DNA of 63,350 nt from Rhodospirillales bacterium (lineage in GTDB: Bacteria; Pseudomonadota; Alphaproteobacteria; Acetobacterales; Acetobacteraceae): assembly GCA_025352665.1 (NCBI GenBank), contig JANXSM010000067.1, forward strand, positions 1-63,350, read 5' to 3'. This document shows positions 36,644 through 47,709 of this stretch, one piece after another. Within the stretch, counting starts at the first letter, position 1. The number at the start of each line of letters is the position of its first letter. Both the position numbers and the translations under genes were made by a program. The notes below the pieces were generated by a model. That model saw only the letters and a program-made list of their open reading frames with translations. It ran no database searches and had not been told where the DNA came from.

Positions 36644-37305
36644 TCGGCCGCCGGCTGGCGAGCCATACGTGCCAGCCGCGCCTCCACCTTGGACAACTCT
36701 GCCCGCAGGCTTTCGAGGTCACGCACCAAGGGGTCCAGGTCGCAATCGGTCGGCGTGCCATAGGCGTCGAACCGCGGCTTGCGCTCCGCCCTGCGTTCCA
36801 CCGGACGGGCGGGAATGCCGACCACGGTGGTATTGGCCGCCACCGCCTGCACCACCACCGCATTGGCGCCGATGCGAGCGTTCTCCCCAACGGTGATGCC
36901 GCCGAGCACCTTCGCCCCCGCCCCGATGATGACATTGTTGCCAATGGTCGGATGGCGCTTGCCACGGGCCGAGGAGGTGCCCCCAAGCGTCACCTGATGG
37001 TACAGATAAACGTCATCGCCGATCTCGGCGGTCTCGCCGATCACGACGCCCATGCCGTGATCGATGATCAGGCGCCGGCCGATCCGGGCCGCCGGGTGGA
37101 TCTCGATTCCGGTCAGGAACCGCCCCAGATGCGAGATCATGCGGGCCGGCAGGACCAGGCCGCGGCACCAGAGCCTATGGCCCATGCGATGCCAAAGCAC
37201 GGCATGCAGGCCCGGATAACAGAGCAGAACCTCTAGGTTGGACCGGGCCGCTGGATCACGCTCGCGGTAGGCTCGAACCGTTTCACGCAAAAACATGAAG
37301 GCCAT
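36640..37305 (-). CDS. cysE: Serine O-acetyltransferase CysE
   Basis: Makes O-acetylserine for cysteine synthesis in the cytosol. The protein has 221 residues. The left-handed beta-helix hexapeptide repeats run from [20 protein letters not shown], with the key motifs [17 protein letters not shown] and [17 protein letters not shown]-terminal alpha-helical tail with charged residues follows. The short N-terminal domain is typical of the truncated alphaproteobacterial form. It is the first gene of the five-gene sulfur operon. Confidence 0.94.
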   Translation of the reverse strand: MAFMFLRETVRAYRERDPAARSNLEVLLCYPGLHAVLWHRMGHRLWCRGLVLPARMISHLGRFLTGIEIHPAARIGRRLIIDHGMGVVIGETAEIGDDVYLYHQVTLGGTSSARGKRHPTIGNNVIIGAGAKVLGGITVGENARIGANAVVVQAVAANTTVVGIPARPVERRAERKPRFDAYGTPTDCDLDPLVRDLESLRAELSKVEARLARMARQPAAE

Positions 37306-37854
37306 GCGACATTTCCGTTAACAAAGAGTTCGATGCGACTTATAATCTCGGTGCCCACACAGGGCAGCTGCTCAAGCCCTTTCCGCAACGCCTTATCCTT
37401 AGCACGCATCCCACACAACGTGCTGGCCGTGCATGCAATGGGGGCATTCCACCACTGCCGTTCACGTTGGTTCTGTCGCGTTCCCACGCTAGGCATCCGC
37501 CACCGCGAGGGTCAAGAAATCCCAGGAAGCCGTCATGTTCACAACGCAGGTCTGACAGTTTTTGCTTGCATCTGATGCCTCGTTGGCGGCACGACATGCG
37601 ACTTGACGACCTGATCCGGTTCACCAGACAAGCGGTTGCCAACACCGCAACGATGGAGGGCGATATATTTTCGCGCATCGTTATCCGGGGCATCGAAGGT
37701 GAATTGCAAACGTGAAGCGGCGGAGTATGACGCTTTCGCAAATCTTCGCGTAATGGGACTGCACGCCGCTAAAAGCCTGACTTTATAATATTTCCCAAAG
37801 TCTCAAGCCCGGCCATCAACGGCCGCGGCGAACAGGAAATGGATTTCGGACACA
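37306..37854. other. Intergenic region between the divergent cysE operon and an alpha/beta-hydrolase gene
   Basis: About 550 bases with no firmly supported gene. A short plus-strand frame at 37575-37715 (46 codons, starting MPRWRHDMRLDDLIRFTRQA) ends cleanly but is not recognised. The region must contain both divergent promoters. I do not see a convincing regulator site or riboswitch fold. Confidence 0.45.
37575..37715 (+). CDS. Possible small protein, unrecognised
   Basis: A 46-codon frame with two candidate ATGs (37575 and 37596). The product would have an amphipathic middle (DLIRFTRQAVANTATM) and end in IRGIEGELQT. No clear ribosome-binding site. Reported only because it lies in an otherwise empty gap; it could be chance. 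Confidence 0.22.
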   Translation: MPRWRHDMRLDDLIRFTRQAVANTATMEGDIFSRIVIRGIEGELQT

Positions 37855-38520
37855 ATGCCAGAGGTCATGTTCGCCGGCCCAGACGGCCGGTTGGAGGGTC
37901 GCTACCACCACTCCAAGGAGACCGGCGCGCCACTCGCTCTCGTTTTGCACCCGCATCCGATGCACGGCGGCACGATGAACAATCGCATATCGTACACGAT
38001 GTTCGAATCGTTCAAGCGCCTCGGCTTCTCGGTGATGCGCTTCAATTTCCGTGGCGTCGGCCGCAGCCAGGGTCGCTACGACGGCGGGATCGGCGAAATC
38101 GGCGATGCCGCCGCAGCACTCGACTGGATGCAGGCCGTGAACCCCAATTCCGGTGGGCTCTGGATCGCCGGATACTCGTTCGGCGCGTTCATCGGCATGC
38201 AGCTGCTCATGCGACGCCCCGAGATTTCCGGCTGGGTCAGCGTCGCCCCGCCCTCCAACCACTATGATTTCGGCTTCCTCGCACCCTGTCCCTGTGGCGG
38301 TTTGCTGTTGCATGGCGACAGCGACGAGTTGGTGCCGGAACCGGCAGTGAAAAAGCTGGTCGACAAACTCAACACCCAGAAGAACGTCACGGTCGACTAC
38401 CGCATCCTCGCGGGCGCCGATCATGTGATGGCCAACCACGCCGAAGCCGTCGGCATCGCCCTGGAAGACCACGTCACCCAGAAGATGACCCGCCGCGCCA
38501 TGGCGCTGGCCGCCGACTGA
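37855..38520 (+). CDS. Alpha/beta-hydrolase (COG2945-like)
   Basis: A 221-residue cytosolic hydrolase. It has the oxyanion motif HPHPMHGGTMNN near residues 32-43, the nucleophile Ser108 in GYSFGA, and a likely His in GADHVMANH. It belongs to a small family widely conserved in alphaproteobacteria with no settled substrate. It diverges from the sulfur operon and is followed by a strong terminator hairpin, so it is a single-gene unit. Confidence 0.9.
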   Translation: MPEVMFAGPDGRLEGRYHHSKETGAPLALVLHPHPMHGGTMNNRISYTMFESFKRLGFSVMRFNFRGVGRSQGRYDGGIGEIGDAAAALDWMQAVNPNSGGLWIAGYSFGAFIGMQLLMRRPEISGWVSVAPPSNHYDFGFLAPCPCGGLLLHGDSDELVPEPAVKKLVDKLNTQKNVTVDYRILAGADHVMANHAEAVGIALEDHVTQKMTRRAMALAAD

Positions 38521-38540
38521 GCGGACGACGCTTCGCGCGA

Positions 38541-38583
38541 ACGACAAAGGGCGGTTCCGAGTATCGGAACCGCCCTTTGTCGT
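38541..38583. terminator. Strong hairpin terminator, 20-bp perfect stem
   Basis: Arms of 20 bases (38541-38560 and 38564-38583) with a three-base loop GTA and perfect pairing, starting ACGACAAAGGGCGG. It sits 20 bases after the stop of the alpha/beta-hydrolase. No long T-run follows, but the A-rich/T-rich ends of the stem make it usable in both directions. Confidence 0.8.
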
Positions 38584-38591
38584 AGCAGGGT

Positions 38592-38620
38592 TTGACAATG
38601 CTGGCATGACCAAAGATCAT
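38592..38620 (+). promoter_or_regulatory. Sigma-70-type promoter candidate
   Basis: Perfect -35 TTGACA at 38592-38597, a 17-base spacer, and -10 GATCAT (four of six consensus bases) at 38615-38620. It lies just after the terminator hairpin and before the AA_synth gene, so it could start transcription of the whole 38.6-43.7 kb unit. Confidence 0.5.
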
Positions 38621-38636
38621 ATGTGCACCAACGATT

Positions 38637-39224
38637 TTGGGGCTGCCTGTGATCCGTAAAATCCTGACGATCGTCGAGGAAACCCGCAGCGAGGCCGGCC
38701 AGGCGGTCGACCCGCCGACCCGCAAGGCCGCGGCCATCGCGGTGGTCGCCAATCCGTTTGCCGGCCGGTTTGAACCGGCTCTCGATGAGCTGGTGGCACT
38801 CGGCGAAACACTCGGCCGACTGCTCGGCGAACGTGCGGTGGCAGCGCTCGGCATCACGCCGGGCCAGGTCGAAAGCTACGGAAAAGCTGCCATCGTCGGC
38901 GAGGACGGCGAGCTCGAACACGCAGCCGCCATCCTGCACCCCAAACTTGGCGCACCGCTGCGCACCGCCGTCGAACGTGGCGTCGCCCTGGTGCCGAGCG
39001 CCAAGAAACGCGGCGGAATGGGCTGCGCGATCGACGTGCCGCTCGGTCACAAGAACGCTGGCTTCGTCCGAAGTCATTTCGACGCAATGGAAATCCGCGT
39101 CGCCGACGCGCCGCGTCGCGACGAGATCGTGGTCGCCGTGGTGGTCACCGACTCCGGCCGCCCCCTGCCCCGCATCGGCGGCTTGCAAGCAAGCGAGATC
39201 GAGGGTCGAGATGGGCTGCGCTGA
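38637..39224 (+). CDS. AA_synth-family protein (DUF1185)
   Basis: A protein of about 195 residues of the 'amino acid synthesis' family (PF06684), which has no established enzymatic role. Recognisable segments are VIRKILTIVEETRSEAG, KAAAIAVVANPFAGRFEPAL and SAKKRGGMGCAIDVPLGHKN. The start is TTG at 38637 or GTG at 38649; both lack a convincing ribosome-binding site. It leads the first Liv transporter operon. Its placement suggests a role in handling the imported compound. Confidence 0.85.
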   Translation: MGLPVIRKILTIVEETRSEAGQAVDPPTRKAAAIAVVANPFAGRFEPALDELVALGETLGRLLGERAVAALGITPGQVESYGKAAIVGEDGELEHAAAILHPKLGAPLRTAVERGVALVPSAKKRGGMGCAIDVPLGHKNAGFVRSHFDAMEIRVADAPRRDEIVVAVVVTDSGRPLPRIGGLQASEIEGRDGLR

Positions 39225-39251
39225 ACCGAGCATTCCCAGGGGAACAGGATC

Positions 39252-40457
39252 ATGCTGAACCGCCGCACGCTGCTGGCCGCCTCCGCGGCCTCCCTCGCCG
39301 CACCCAAAATCCTGCGGGCGCAGTCGTCCACGCCGATCCGGATCGGCGAAATCAACTCCTACACGGCGGCCCCCGCCTTCACCTTGCCCTACCGCAGCGG
39401 ATGGGAAATGGCGGTGGACGAGGTGAACGCCAAAGGCGGCGTGCTCGGCCGCAAGATCGAGATCATCTCCCGCGATGACGCCGGCACCCCGCAGAACGCC
39501 ATCCGCCTGGCCGGCGAGCTGGTGGGCGATCAGAAGGTCGACATGCTGGCCGGTGGCTATCTGTCCAATGTCGGCCTCGCGCTGACCGACTACGCCCTAC
39601 AGAACAAGCGTCTGTTCATTGCCGGTGAGCCGCTGTCCGACGCGCTCGTGTGGAGCAACGGCAACCGCTACACCTACCGCCTGCGCCCCTCCACCTATAT
39701 GCAGGCGGCAATGCTGGTCGAAGACGCCGCCAAGCTGCCGGCCAAGCGCTGGGTCACGGTGGCACCCAACTACGAATACGGCCAGTCCGCCGTGAAATGG
39801 TTCAAGCTGCTGCTGAAGGCCAAGCGACCGGATGTGGAATTCGTCACCGACCAGCTTCCCCCGCTCGGCAAGATCGACGCCGCGGCGACGGTGCAGGCGC
39901 TGGCTGAGGCCAAGCCAGACGCGATCTTCAACGTCACCTTCGGGGGCGACCTCACCAATTTCGTCCGCCAAGGCAACACCCGCGGCCTGTTCGAGAACCG
40001 CGCGGTGGTCTCCGTGCTGACCGGCGAGCCGGAATACCTGGATCCGCTTGGCGAGGAGACACCGGAAGGCTGGATCGTCACCGGTTATCCCTGGGCCGCG
40101 GTGCAGACGCCGGCCAACAAGAGTTTCACCGACGCCTACCAGGCCCGCTTCAAAACGGCGCCGCGCATGGGCTCCGTGGTCGGCTACGCGCTGGTGCAAT
40201 CGATCGTGGCGGGGCTCACCGCAACCGGCGGCACCGAGACCGAGAAGATGGCGGACGGCTTCGGCGGTGCCACCTTCGAAACGCCGATCGGCCGCGCCTC
40301 CTGGCGCAAGATCGACCACCAGTCCACGCTCGGCGCCTTCGTCGGCAAAACCGCACTGAAGGACAACAAGCCGGTGATGGTCGACTGGCGCTATGTCGAC
40401 GGTGCCAGCGTGCTCCCGGATGATGCCGAGGTTCGCAAGCTGCGACCTGCCACCTAA
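39252..40457 (+). CDS. Liv-type ABC transporter substrate-binding protein, system 1
   Basis: A 401-residue periplasmic receptor (Peripla_BP_6, LivK type). The N-terminus has a twin-arginine-like start (MLNRRTLLAASAASL) and a cleavage site near ILRAQS, so Tat or Sec export is possible. The mature region begins TPIRIGEINSYTAAPAF. It belongs with the fused permease and two ATPases downstream. The family binds branched amino acids but also amides, urea and aromatic acids. The context here favours a heteroaromatic or amide. Confidence 0.92.
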   Translation: MLNRRTLLAASAASLAAPKILRAQSSTPIRIGEINSYTAAPAFTLPYRSGWEMAVDEVNAKGGVLGRKIEIISRDDAGTPQNAIRLAGELVGDQKVDMLAGGYLSNVGLALTDYALQNKRLFIAGEPLSDALVWSNGNRYTYRLRPSTYMQAAMLVEDAAKLPAKRWVTVAPNYEYGQSAVKWFKLLLKAKRPDVEFVTDQLPPLGKIDAAATVQALAEAKPDAIFNVTFGGDLTNFVRQGNTRGLFENRAVVSVLTGEPEYLDPLGEETPEGWIVTGYPWAAVQTPANKSFTDAYQARFKTAPRMGSVVGYALVQSIVAGLTATGGTETEKMADGFGGATFETPIGRASWRKIDHQSTLGAFVGKTALKDNKPVMVDWRYVDGASVLPDDAEVRKLRPAT

Positions 40458-40465
40458 GCTTTCTG

Positions 40466-42295
40466 ATGGACGTCGTCCTGCTGCAGCTGCTGACCGGGTT
40501 GTCCGGGGCGTCGTCGCTGTTCCTCGTTGCCGCCGGGTTGACCGTCATCTTCGGCGTCACCCGCGTGGTGAATTTTTCGCACGGCAGCCTTTGCATGCTG
40601 GGTGCTTATATCGGCTGGACGATCCTGACCCATCTGCCGCGCGACCCGGCCTGGTTCGTGGCAGGTGTGCTGCTGACGGCAGCGGCCACCGGCCTCATCG
40701 GCATGGCGCTGGAAATGACGCTGCTGCGCCGCGTGTATCGCGCGCCGGAGCTGTTCCAGCTGCTGGCGACCTTCGGCGTGGTGCTGATGGTGCAAGACAT
40801 CACCCAATGGATCTGGGGCGCCGAGGATTTGCCGCTGCCCCGCGGCCGCTGGTTGCGCGGCGGGGTGGAAATCCTCGGCGGCCGCTTCCCGATCTACGAC
40901 TTGGCGCTCATCGGCGTCGGGCCGCTGGTGCTCGGCCTGCTCTGGCTGCTGTTCACCCGCACCCGCTGGGGCACGCTGGTCCGCGCCGCCACCTTCGATC
41001 GCGAGATGGTCTCGGCCCTCGGCGTGGATCAGCGCATGCTGTTCACCTCGGTCTTCGCTCTCGGCGCGGCGCTCGCCGGACTGGGCGGCGCGCTGGGCCT
41101 GCCGCAGGCTTCCGCCAATCTGAACATCGACCTCACCGTCATCACCGACGCCTTTGTCGTCGTCGTGGTCGGCGGCCTCGGCTCGCTGGTGGGCGCGTTC
41201 CTGGCGTCGATCCTGATCGGCGTGCTGCAAGCCTTCGGCGTGCTGCTGCTGCCGCAGGCGACGCTGGTTCTGGCCTTTCTCGTGATGGCCGTGGTGCTGG
41301 TGCTGCGGCCAAATGGGCTTTTGGGCAAGGCCCAGGCAACCGCGCGTTCGGCCAGCATCGCTTGCCTGGTGCGCCCGGCGCCCACAGCGCTGAAGCTGTT
41401 CGCCATGGCCGCGCTCCTGGTGGCGATCACCGCCCCGTTCTGGACCGAGCCGTTTCTGCTCTCGGTGCTCACCGAGGCGCTGATCTCCATCCTGTTCGCA
41501 GCCTCGCTGCATGTGATGATGGGACCTGGCGGTATGCCGAGCTTCGGCCACGCCGCCTGGTTCGGCATCGGCGCCTATACGGTCGGGCTGCTGGTCGGAG
41601 CACCGTTGCCTTTGGCACTTCCTCTGGCGCTGCTGGTCGCGGGCCTGATCGCGGCCGCGTTCGGGCTTTTCGTTGTGCGATTGTCCGGCGTCTATCTCGC
41701 CATGCTCACCCTCGCTTTCGCCCAGATCGTGTGGGCGATCGCCTTCCAGGGAGTCTCCTTCACCGGCGGCGACAACGGGCTGCTCGGCATCCGCCGGCCC
41801 GGCTGGGCGCTCGATGCCGGAAACTTCTACTGGCTGACGCTGGGGGTGTGCCTGGGCGGCACGCTGCTGCTGCGCCGTATTCTCTATGCGCCGCTCGGCT
41901 ATGCCATCCGCGCTGCGCGCGACTCGGCCGTCCGGGCAGAGGCAATCGGCCTGCCCACCAACCGCCTGCGGCTGGCGGCTTTCACCCTTGCCGGCGCCGC
42001 CGCGGGCCTGTCTGGCGGCCTGTTCAGCTACGCCAAGGGCAGCGTGTTCCCGACCTACATCAGCATCGGCCACTCAGTAGACGCCCTGCTGATGGTGCTG
42101 CTCGGCGGTGTCGACAGCATCTCCGGCCCGATCGTCGGCGCCCTCGCCTACACCGGTCTGTACGACATGTTGCTGCGCGCCACCAGCCTGTGGCGCCTGG
42201 TGCTGGGTGCGACCATCGTGGTGCTCGTGGTGGCGTTCCCCGAAGGCATCGCCGGCGCATCGCAGCGCCTCTGGCACCGCGTGCGCCCGACATGA
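40466..42295 (+). CDS. Fused LivH-LivM permease, system 1
   Basis: A single 609-residue inner-membrane protein carrying both permease subunits of a Liv transporter. The LivH half (to about residue 285) starts VVLLQLLTGLSGASSLFLVA and contains TRVVNFSHGSLCMLGAYIG. The LivM half contains GPGGMPSFGHAAWFGIGAYT and the family segment GVYLAMLTLAFAQIVWAI. About 14 membrane segments are expected. There is no stop or frameshift between the halves. LivH and LivM are usually separate genes, as in system 2 of this window. Confidence 0.93.
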   Translation: MDVVLLQLLTGLSGASSLFLVAAGLTVIFGVTRVVNFSHGSLCMLGAYIGWTILTHLPRDPAWFVAGVLLTAAATGLIGMALEMTLLRRVYRAPELFQLLATFGVVLMVQDITQWIWGAEDLPLPRGRWLRGGVEILGGRFPIYDLALIGVGPLVLGLLWLLFTRTRWGTLVRAATFDREMVSALGVDQRMLFTSVFALGAALAGLGGALGLPQASANLNIDLTVITDAFVVVVVGGLGSLVGAFLASILIGVLQAFGVLLLPQATLVLAFLVMAVVLVLRPNGLLGKAQATARSASIACLVRPAPTALKLFAMAALLVAITAPFWTEPFLLSVLTEALISILFAASLHVMMGPGGMPSFGHAAWFGIGAYTVGLLVGAPLPLALPLALLVAGLIAAAFGLFVVRLSGVYLAMLTLAFAQIVWAIAFQGVSFTGGDNGLLGIRRPGWALDAGNFYWLTLGVCLGGTLLLRRILYAPLGYAIRAARDSAVRAEAIGLPTNRLRLAAFTLAGAAAGLSGGLFSYAKGSVFPTYISIGHSVDALLMVLLGGVDSISGPIVGALAYTGLYDMLLRATSLWRLVLGATIVVLVVAFPEGIAGASQRLWHRVRPT

Positions 42296-43050
42296 GCGTG
42301 CTCGCCGTCTCGGGCCTGCAAAAGAACTTCGGCGGCGTGCGCGCCGTCGACGATGTGTCGTTCAGCGTGGCCGCCGGCGAGATGCTGGCGCTGATCGGGC
42401 CCAACGGCGCCGGCAAAACCACCTGCTTCAACATGGTCGGCGGCCAGCTCGCCCCCGACCACGGCGCCATCCACCTCGCAGCCCAGAATGTCACGGGCTT
42501 GGCGCCACGCCAGATCTGGCGCCTCGGCGTCGGCCGCACCTTCCAGATCACCGCCACCTTTGCGTCGATGACGGTGCGCGAGAACGTGCAGATGGCATTG
42601 ATCTCCCATCATCGCGGCCTCTGGCGGATCGTTCGTGCCGCTCGCTTTTCCCATGTCGCAGAAGCTTCGGACCTGCTCGGCCAGCTCGGCCTCGATGACC
42701 AGGCCGATCGGGCGGCTGGCCTGCTTGCCTATGGCGATCTGAAACGGCTGGAGCTTGCCATGGCGCTCGCCAGTCGCCCCACGCTGCTGCTGATGGACGA
42801 ACCCACGGCAGGCATGGCGCCCACCGAACGCATGGCGCTGATGGCGCTCACGCGTCGCCTCGCCACCGAACGCGGCCTCGCCGTGCTGTTCACCGAACAC
42901 GACATGGACGTGGTGTTCGGTGTGGCCGACCGGATCCTGGTGCTCGATCGTGGACGCCTGATCGCCGAGGGCAGCGGCACCGAAATCCGCGCCAATCCCC
43001 AGGTCCGCGCCGTCTACCTCGGCACCGGCGCCACCAGCGGGGGGCATTGA
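42292..43050 (+). CDS. livG: Liv-type ABC transporter ATP-binding protein LivG, system 1
   Basis: A 252-residue ATPase. Walker A GPNGAGKTT is at residues 36-44, followed by the segment WRLGVGRTFQI, a slightly altered signature region (AYGDLKRLELA) and Walker B LLLMDEPTAGMAP. The ATG at 42292 overlaps the stop of the fused permease (ATGA). It energises uptake with LivF. Confidence 0.93.
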   Translation: MSVLAVSGLQKNFGGVRAVDDVSFSVAAGEMLALIGPNGAGKTTCFNMVGGQLAPDHGAIHLAAQNVTGLAPRQIWRLGVGRTFQITATFASMTVRENVQMALISHHRGLWRIVRAARFSHVAEASDLLGQLGLDDQADRAAGLLAYGDLKRLELAMALASRPTLLLMDEPTAGMAPTERMALMALTRRLATERGLAVLFTEHDMDVVFGVADRILVLDRGRLIAEGSGTEIRANPQVRAVYLGTGATSGGH

Positions 43051-43051
43051 C

Positions 43052-43753
43052 ATGCTGCGCGTGCACGGTCTGAACAGCTACTACGGCCGCGCCCATATTT
43101 TGCAGGATCTGTCGTTCGACGTGGCTGCGGGCGAAGTGTTGGTGCTGCTCGGCCGCAACGGCGCGGGCAAAAGCACCACCATGAAATCGCTGATCGGCCT
43201 GGTGCGCCCGGCCACCGGCACAATCCGCCTCGCCGACCGCGACATCGCAGGCCAGGAGCCGTTCCGCATCGCCCGCGCCGGCCTTGGCTACGTGCCAGAG
43301 GAAAGGCGGATCTTCGCCGACCTCACAGTCGCCGAGAACCTCGAAGTCGGCCGCCAAAAGCCGCGTCCCGGCCTGCTGCCCTGGACCGAGGCACGGCTGT
43401 TCGCGCTGTTCCCCAATCTCGGCCCGATGCGCGACCGCCTGGGGTGCCGCATGAGCGGCGGCGAACAGCAGATGCTCAGCATCGCCCGCACGCTCATGGG
43501 CAATCCCGGCATGATCCTGCTCGACGAACCCAGCGAAGGCCTCTCGCCGCTCATCGTCGAACAAATGGCCCACACCATCGTCGCCCTCAAGCAGGAAGGT
43601 GTGACGGTGCTGCTCGCTGAACAGAATCTACACTTCGCCGCACGCGTGGCCGATCGCGCCGTGGTCATCGAAAAAGGACGCATCGCCTGGTCCGGCAGTA
43701 TCGCAGCATTGCAGCAAGACGAGACAGCCCGGGCCCAATACCTATCCGTGTAG
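43052..43753 (+). CDS. livF: Liv-type ABC transporter ATP-binding protein LivF, system 1
   Basis: A 233-residue ATPase with Walker A GRNGAGKST (residues 34-42), the family motif GYVPEERRIFADLTVAEN, signature MSGGEQQML and Walker B MILLDEPSEGL. It begins one base after livG. Its 3' end overlaps the end of the convergent enamidase-like gene by 12 bases. Confidence 0.94.
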   Translation: MLRVHGLNSYYGRAHILQDLSFDVAAGEVLVLLGRNGAGKSTTMKSLIGLVRPATGTIRLADRDIAGQEPFRIARAGLGYVPEERRIFADLTVAENLEVGRQKPRPGLLPWTEARLFALFPNLGPMRDRLGCRMSGGEQQMLSIARTLMGNPGMILLDEPSEGLSPLIVEQMAHTIVALKQEGVTVLLAEQNLHFAARVADRAVVIEKGRIAWSGSIAALQQDETARAQYLSV

Positions 43754-44938
43754 GATTTCCGGCACCCGGTCCGCAGGCGGTGTATTCCGACTGCGCCCGC
43801 AGCGGACGATGCCGTCGATCACCACCATGCCGACGCCAGGCAGATCGCCCTTCTCCACGCTGTCGAGCAGATCCGTGCCGGACGAGTGCTGCGCCCGGTC
43901 CATCATCACGAAATCCGCGGAGCGGCCGATTTCGACAATGCCGCAGTCAAGATCGCGCATGCGCGCCGTGTTGCCGGTGGCGCAGCAGAACATCACTTCC
44001 GCCTTGGTGTCGCCAAGCGAAGACAGCATCGCGATCATGCGCAAGATGCCGAGCGGCTGCACGCCGGAGCCTGCGGGACCGTCGGTGCCGAGAATGACCC
44101 GCTCCAACTGGCCGAGCTCGCGGGCGAACCGCAGCGCCGACAGGCCGGCCAGTTCGTTCCCGTTGTGCACAATTTCGATACCCCGCCCGCACCCCTCGCA
44201 CAGGCAGCGGATCTGCGACAGCGGCAAGGCCGTGTGGCCGCCGTTGATATGGCCGATGATGTCGGCATCGGCTTCAAGCACGGTGGCGGCATCGATATAG
44301 CCAGACCCAGGCACGGACGGGCCGCCGGTGTGAATGGTGCTCTGAATGCCGTATTTGCGCGCCCAGGCCACCATCTCGCGCGCCTCGTAGCCAGCCTTCA
44401 CCGAGCCGAGCCCGACCTCGCCGAGCAATTTCACGCCGGCTGCGGCCAGTTCGGCAAAATCACTTTCAACCATGCCACGCTCGATCACCGGCGCGCCGGC
44501 GAGCACCTTTACGCCACCCGGCCGGAAGTTGTCGTAGGTGCGCTGCGCCGTGATCGCCAGGGCCTTGAGGCCGACGATGTCGCGCGGGCGTCCGGGCAGA
44601 TGCACCTCGCCCGCTGAAACCATGGTGGTGACGCCTCCGTGCAGCGTGCTTTCGATCCAGCCGAACTGGTTCTGCCGCGGGGTCCAATCGCCGAACACGG
44701 GGTGGACGTGACTGTCGATCAGCCCCGGCGCCAGCGCACAGCCATGCGCATCGATGGTGACCCGCACCTCGCCGATATCGCAGTCCTTCTCACGGCCCAC
44801 GGCCACGATACGACCGCCCTCCGCTACCACCGTGTCGGCGTCGAGGATCGGATCCTCAAGCCGGCCGGACAGCATGAGGCCGATGTTGCGGATCACCATC
44901 CGTCCCTTCTGGGTTTCGGGTCCTGCTGCGAGAGCCAT
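43742..44938 (-). CDS. Enamidase-like amidohydrolase
   Basis: A 398-residue metal-dependent cytosolic hydrolase of the amidohydrolase superfamily. Metal ligands are visible as DSHVHPVFGDW (HxH, near residue 76), the glutamate in LGEVGLGS, His in STIHTGGPS, His in IGHINGGHT and Asp in GTDGPAGSG. This set resembles enamidase of the reductive nicotinate pathway, which opens 6-oxo-tetrahydronicotinate. It is the last gene of the molybdenum-hydroxylase operon, three bases after the 2Fe-2S subunit. A dihydroorotase- or adenine-deaminase-like role is an alternative. Confidence 0.8.
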   Translation of the reverse strand: MALAAGPETQKGRMVIRNIGLMLSGRLEDPILDADTVVAEGGRIVAVGREKDCDIGEVRVTIDAHGCALAPGLIDSHVHPVFGDWTPRQNQFGWIESTLHGGVTTMVSAGEVHLPGRPRDIVGLKALAITAQRTYDNFRPGGVKVLAGAPVIERGMVESDFAELAAAGVKLLGEVGLGSVKAGYEAREMVAWARKYGIQSTIHTGGPSVPGSGYIDAATVLEADADIIGHINGGHTALPLSQIRCLCEGCGRGIEIVHNGNELAGLSALRFARELGQLERVILGTDGPAGSGVQPLGILRMIAMLSSLGDTKAEVMFCCATGNTARMRDLDCGIVEIGRSADFVMMDRAQHSSGTDLLDSVEKGDLPGVGMVVIDGIVRCGRSRNTPPADRVPEILHG

Positions 44939-44941
44939 GGT

Positions 44942-45411
44942 TCAAGCCTCCTCGCGCATCACGATGGCGGCGGCCTTCACCGCGGCCAGGATTGTTTGGT
45001 AGCCGGTGCATCGACACAGATTCGACGAAACCAGGTCGAGAATGGCGGCATCGTCGAGCCAGGCGTCCTGTTCCAGCGCGGCGGCCGCGAGCATCAGAAA
45101 GCCCGGGGTGCAGAAACCGCATTGCAGGCCGTGATGGGCGATGAAGGCTTCCTGCAGGGGATGCAAAATATCGCCACACGCCAGCCCCTCGACCGTGCGG
45201 ATCGGCAAACCTTGCGCCTGCACCGCAAACATCAGGCACGCACGCACCGCAACGCCATCAACGATCACGGTGCAGGAACCACAGACGCCATGCTCGCAGC
45301 CGACATGCGTGCCCGTCAGGCCGCAATCCTGGCGCAGCGTATCGGCCAGGCTACGGCGTGCTTCCACGCACACCAGGTGATCGACACCGTTCACGTGCAG
45401 CACAACATCCT

Positions 45412-45415
<4 letters not shown>
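44942..45415 (-). CDS. Molybdenum hydroxylase 2Fe-2S subunit (CoxS/NdhS type)
   Basis: A 157-residue small subunit that passes electrons from the molybdenum centre to FAD. All eight cluster cysteines are present: Cys40, 45, 48 and 60 for the plant-ferredoxin-type cluster, and Cys99, 102, 134 and 136 (CGFC...CRC) for the second. It overlaps the large subunit gene by four bases, so the subunits are made in fixed proportion. Confidence 0.95.

Positions 45416-47705
<2,290 letters not shown>

Positions 47706-47709
<4 letters not shown>

Noticed and set aside
40454-42073. A 539-codon minus-strand frame opposite the fused LivHM gene
   Set aside because: Very rich in Gln, Glu, Arg and His, as expected for the antisense of a GC-rich membrane-protein gene; no domain or start signal.
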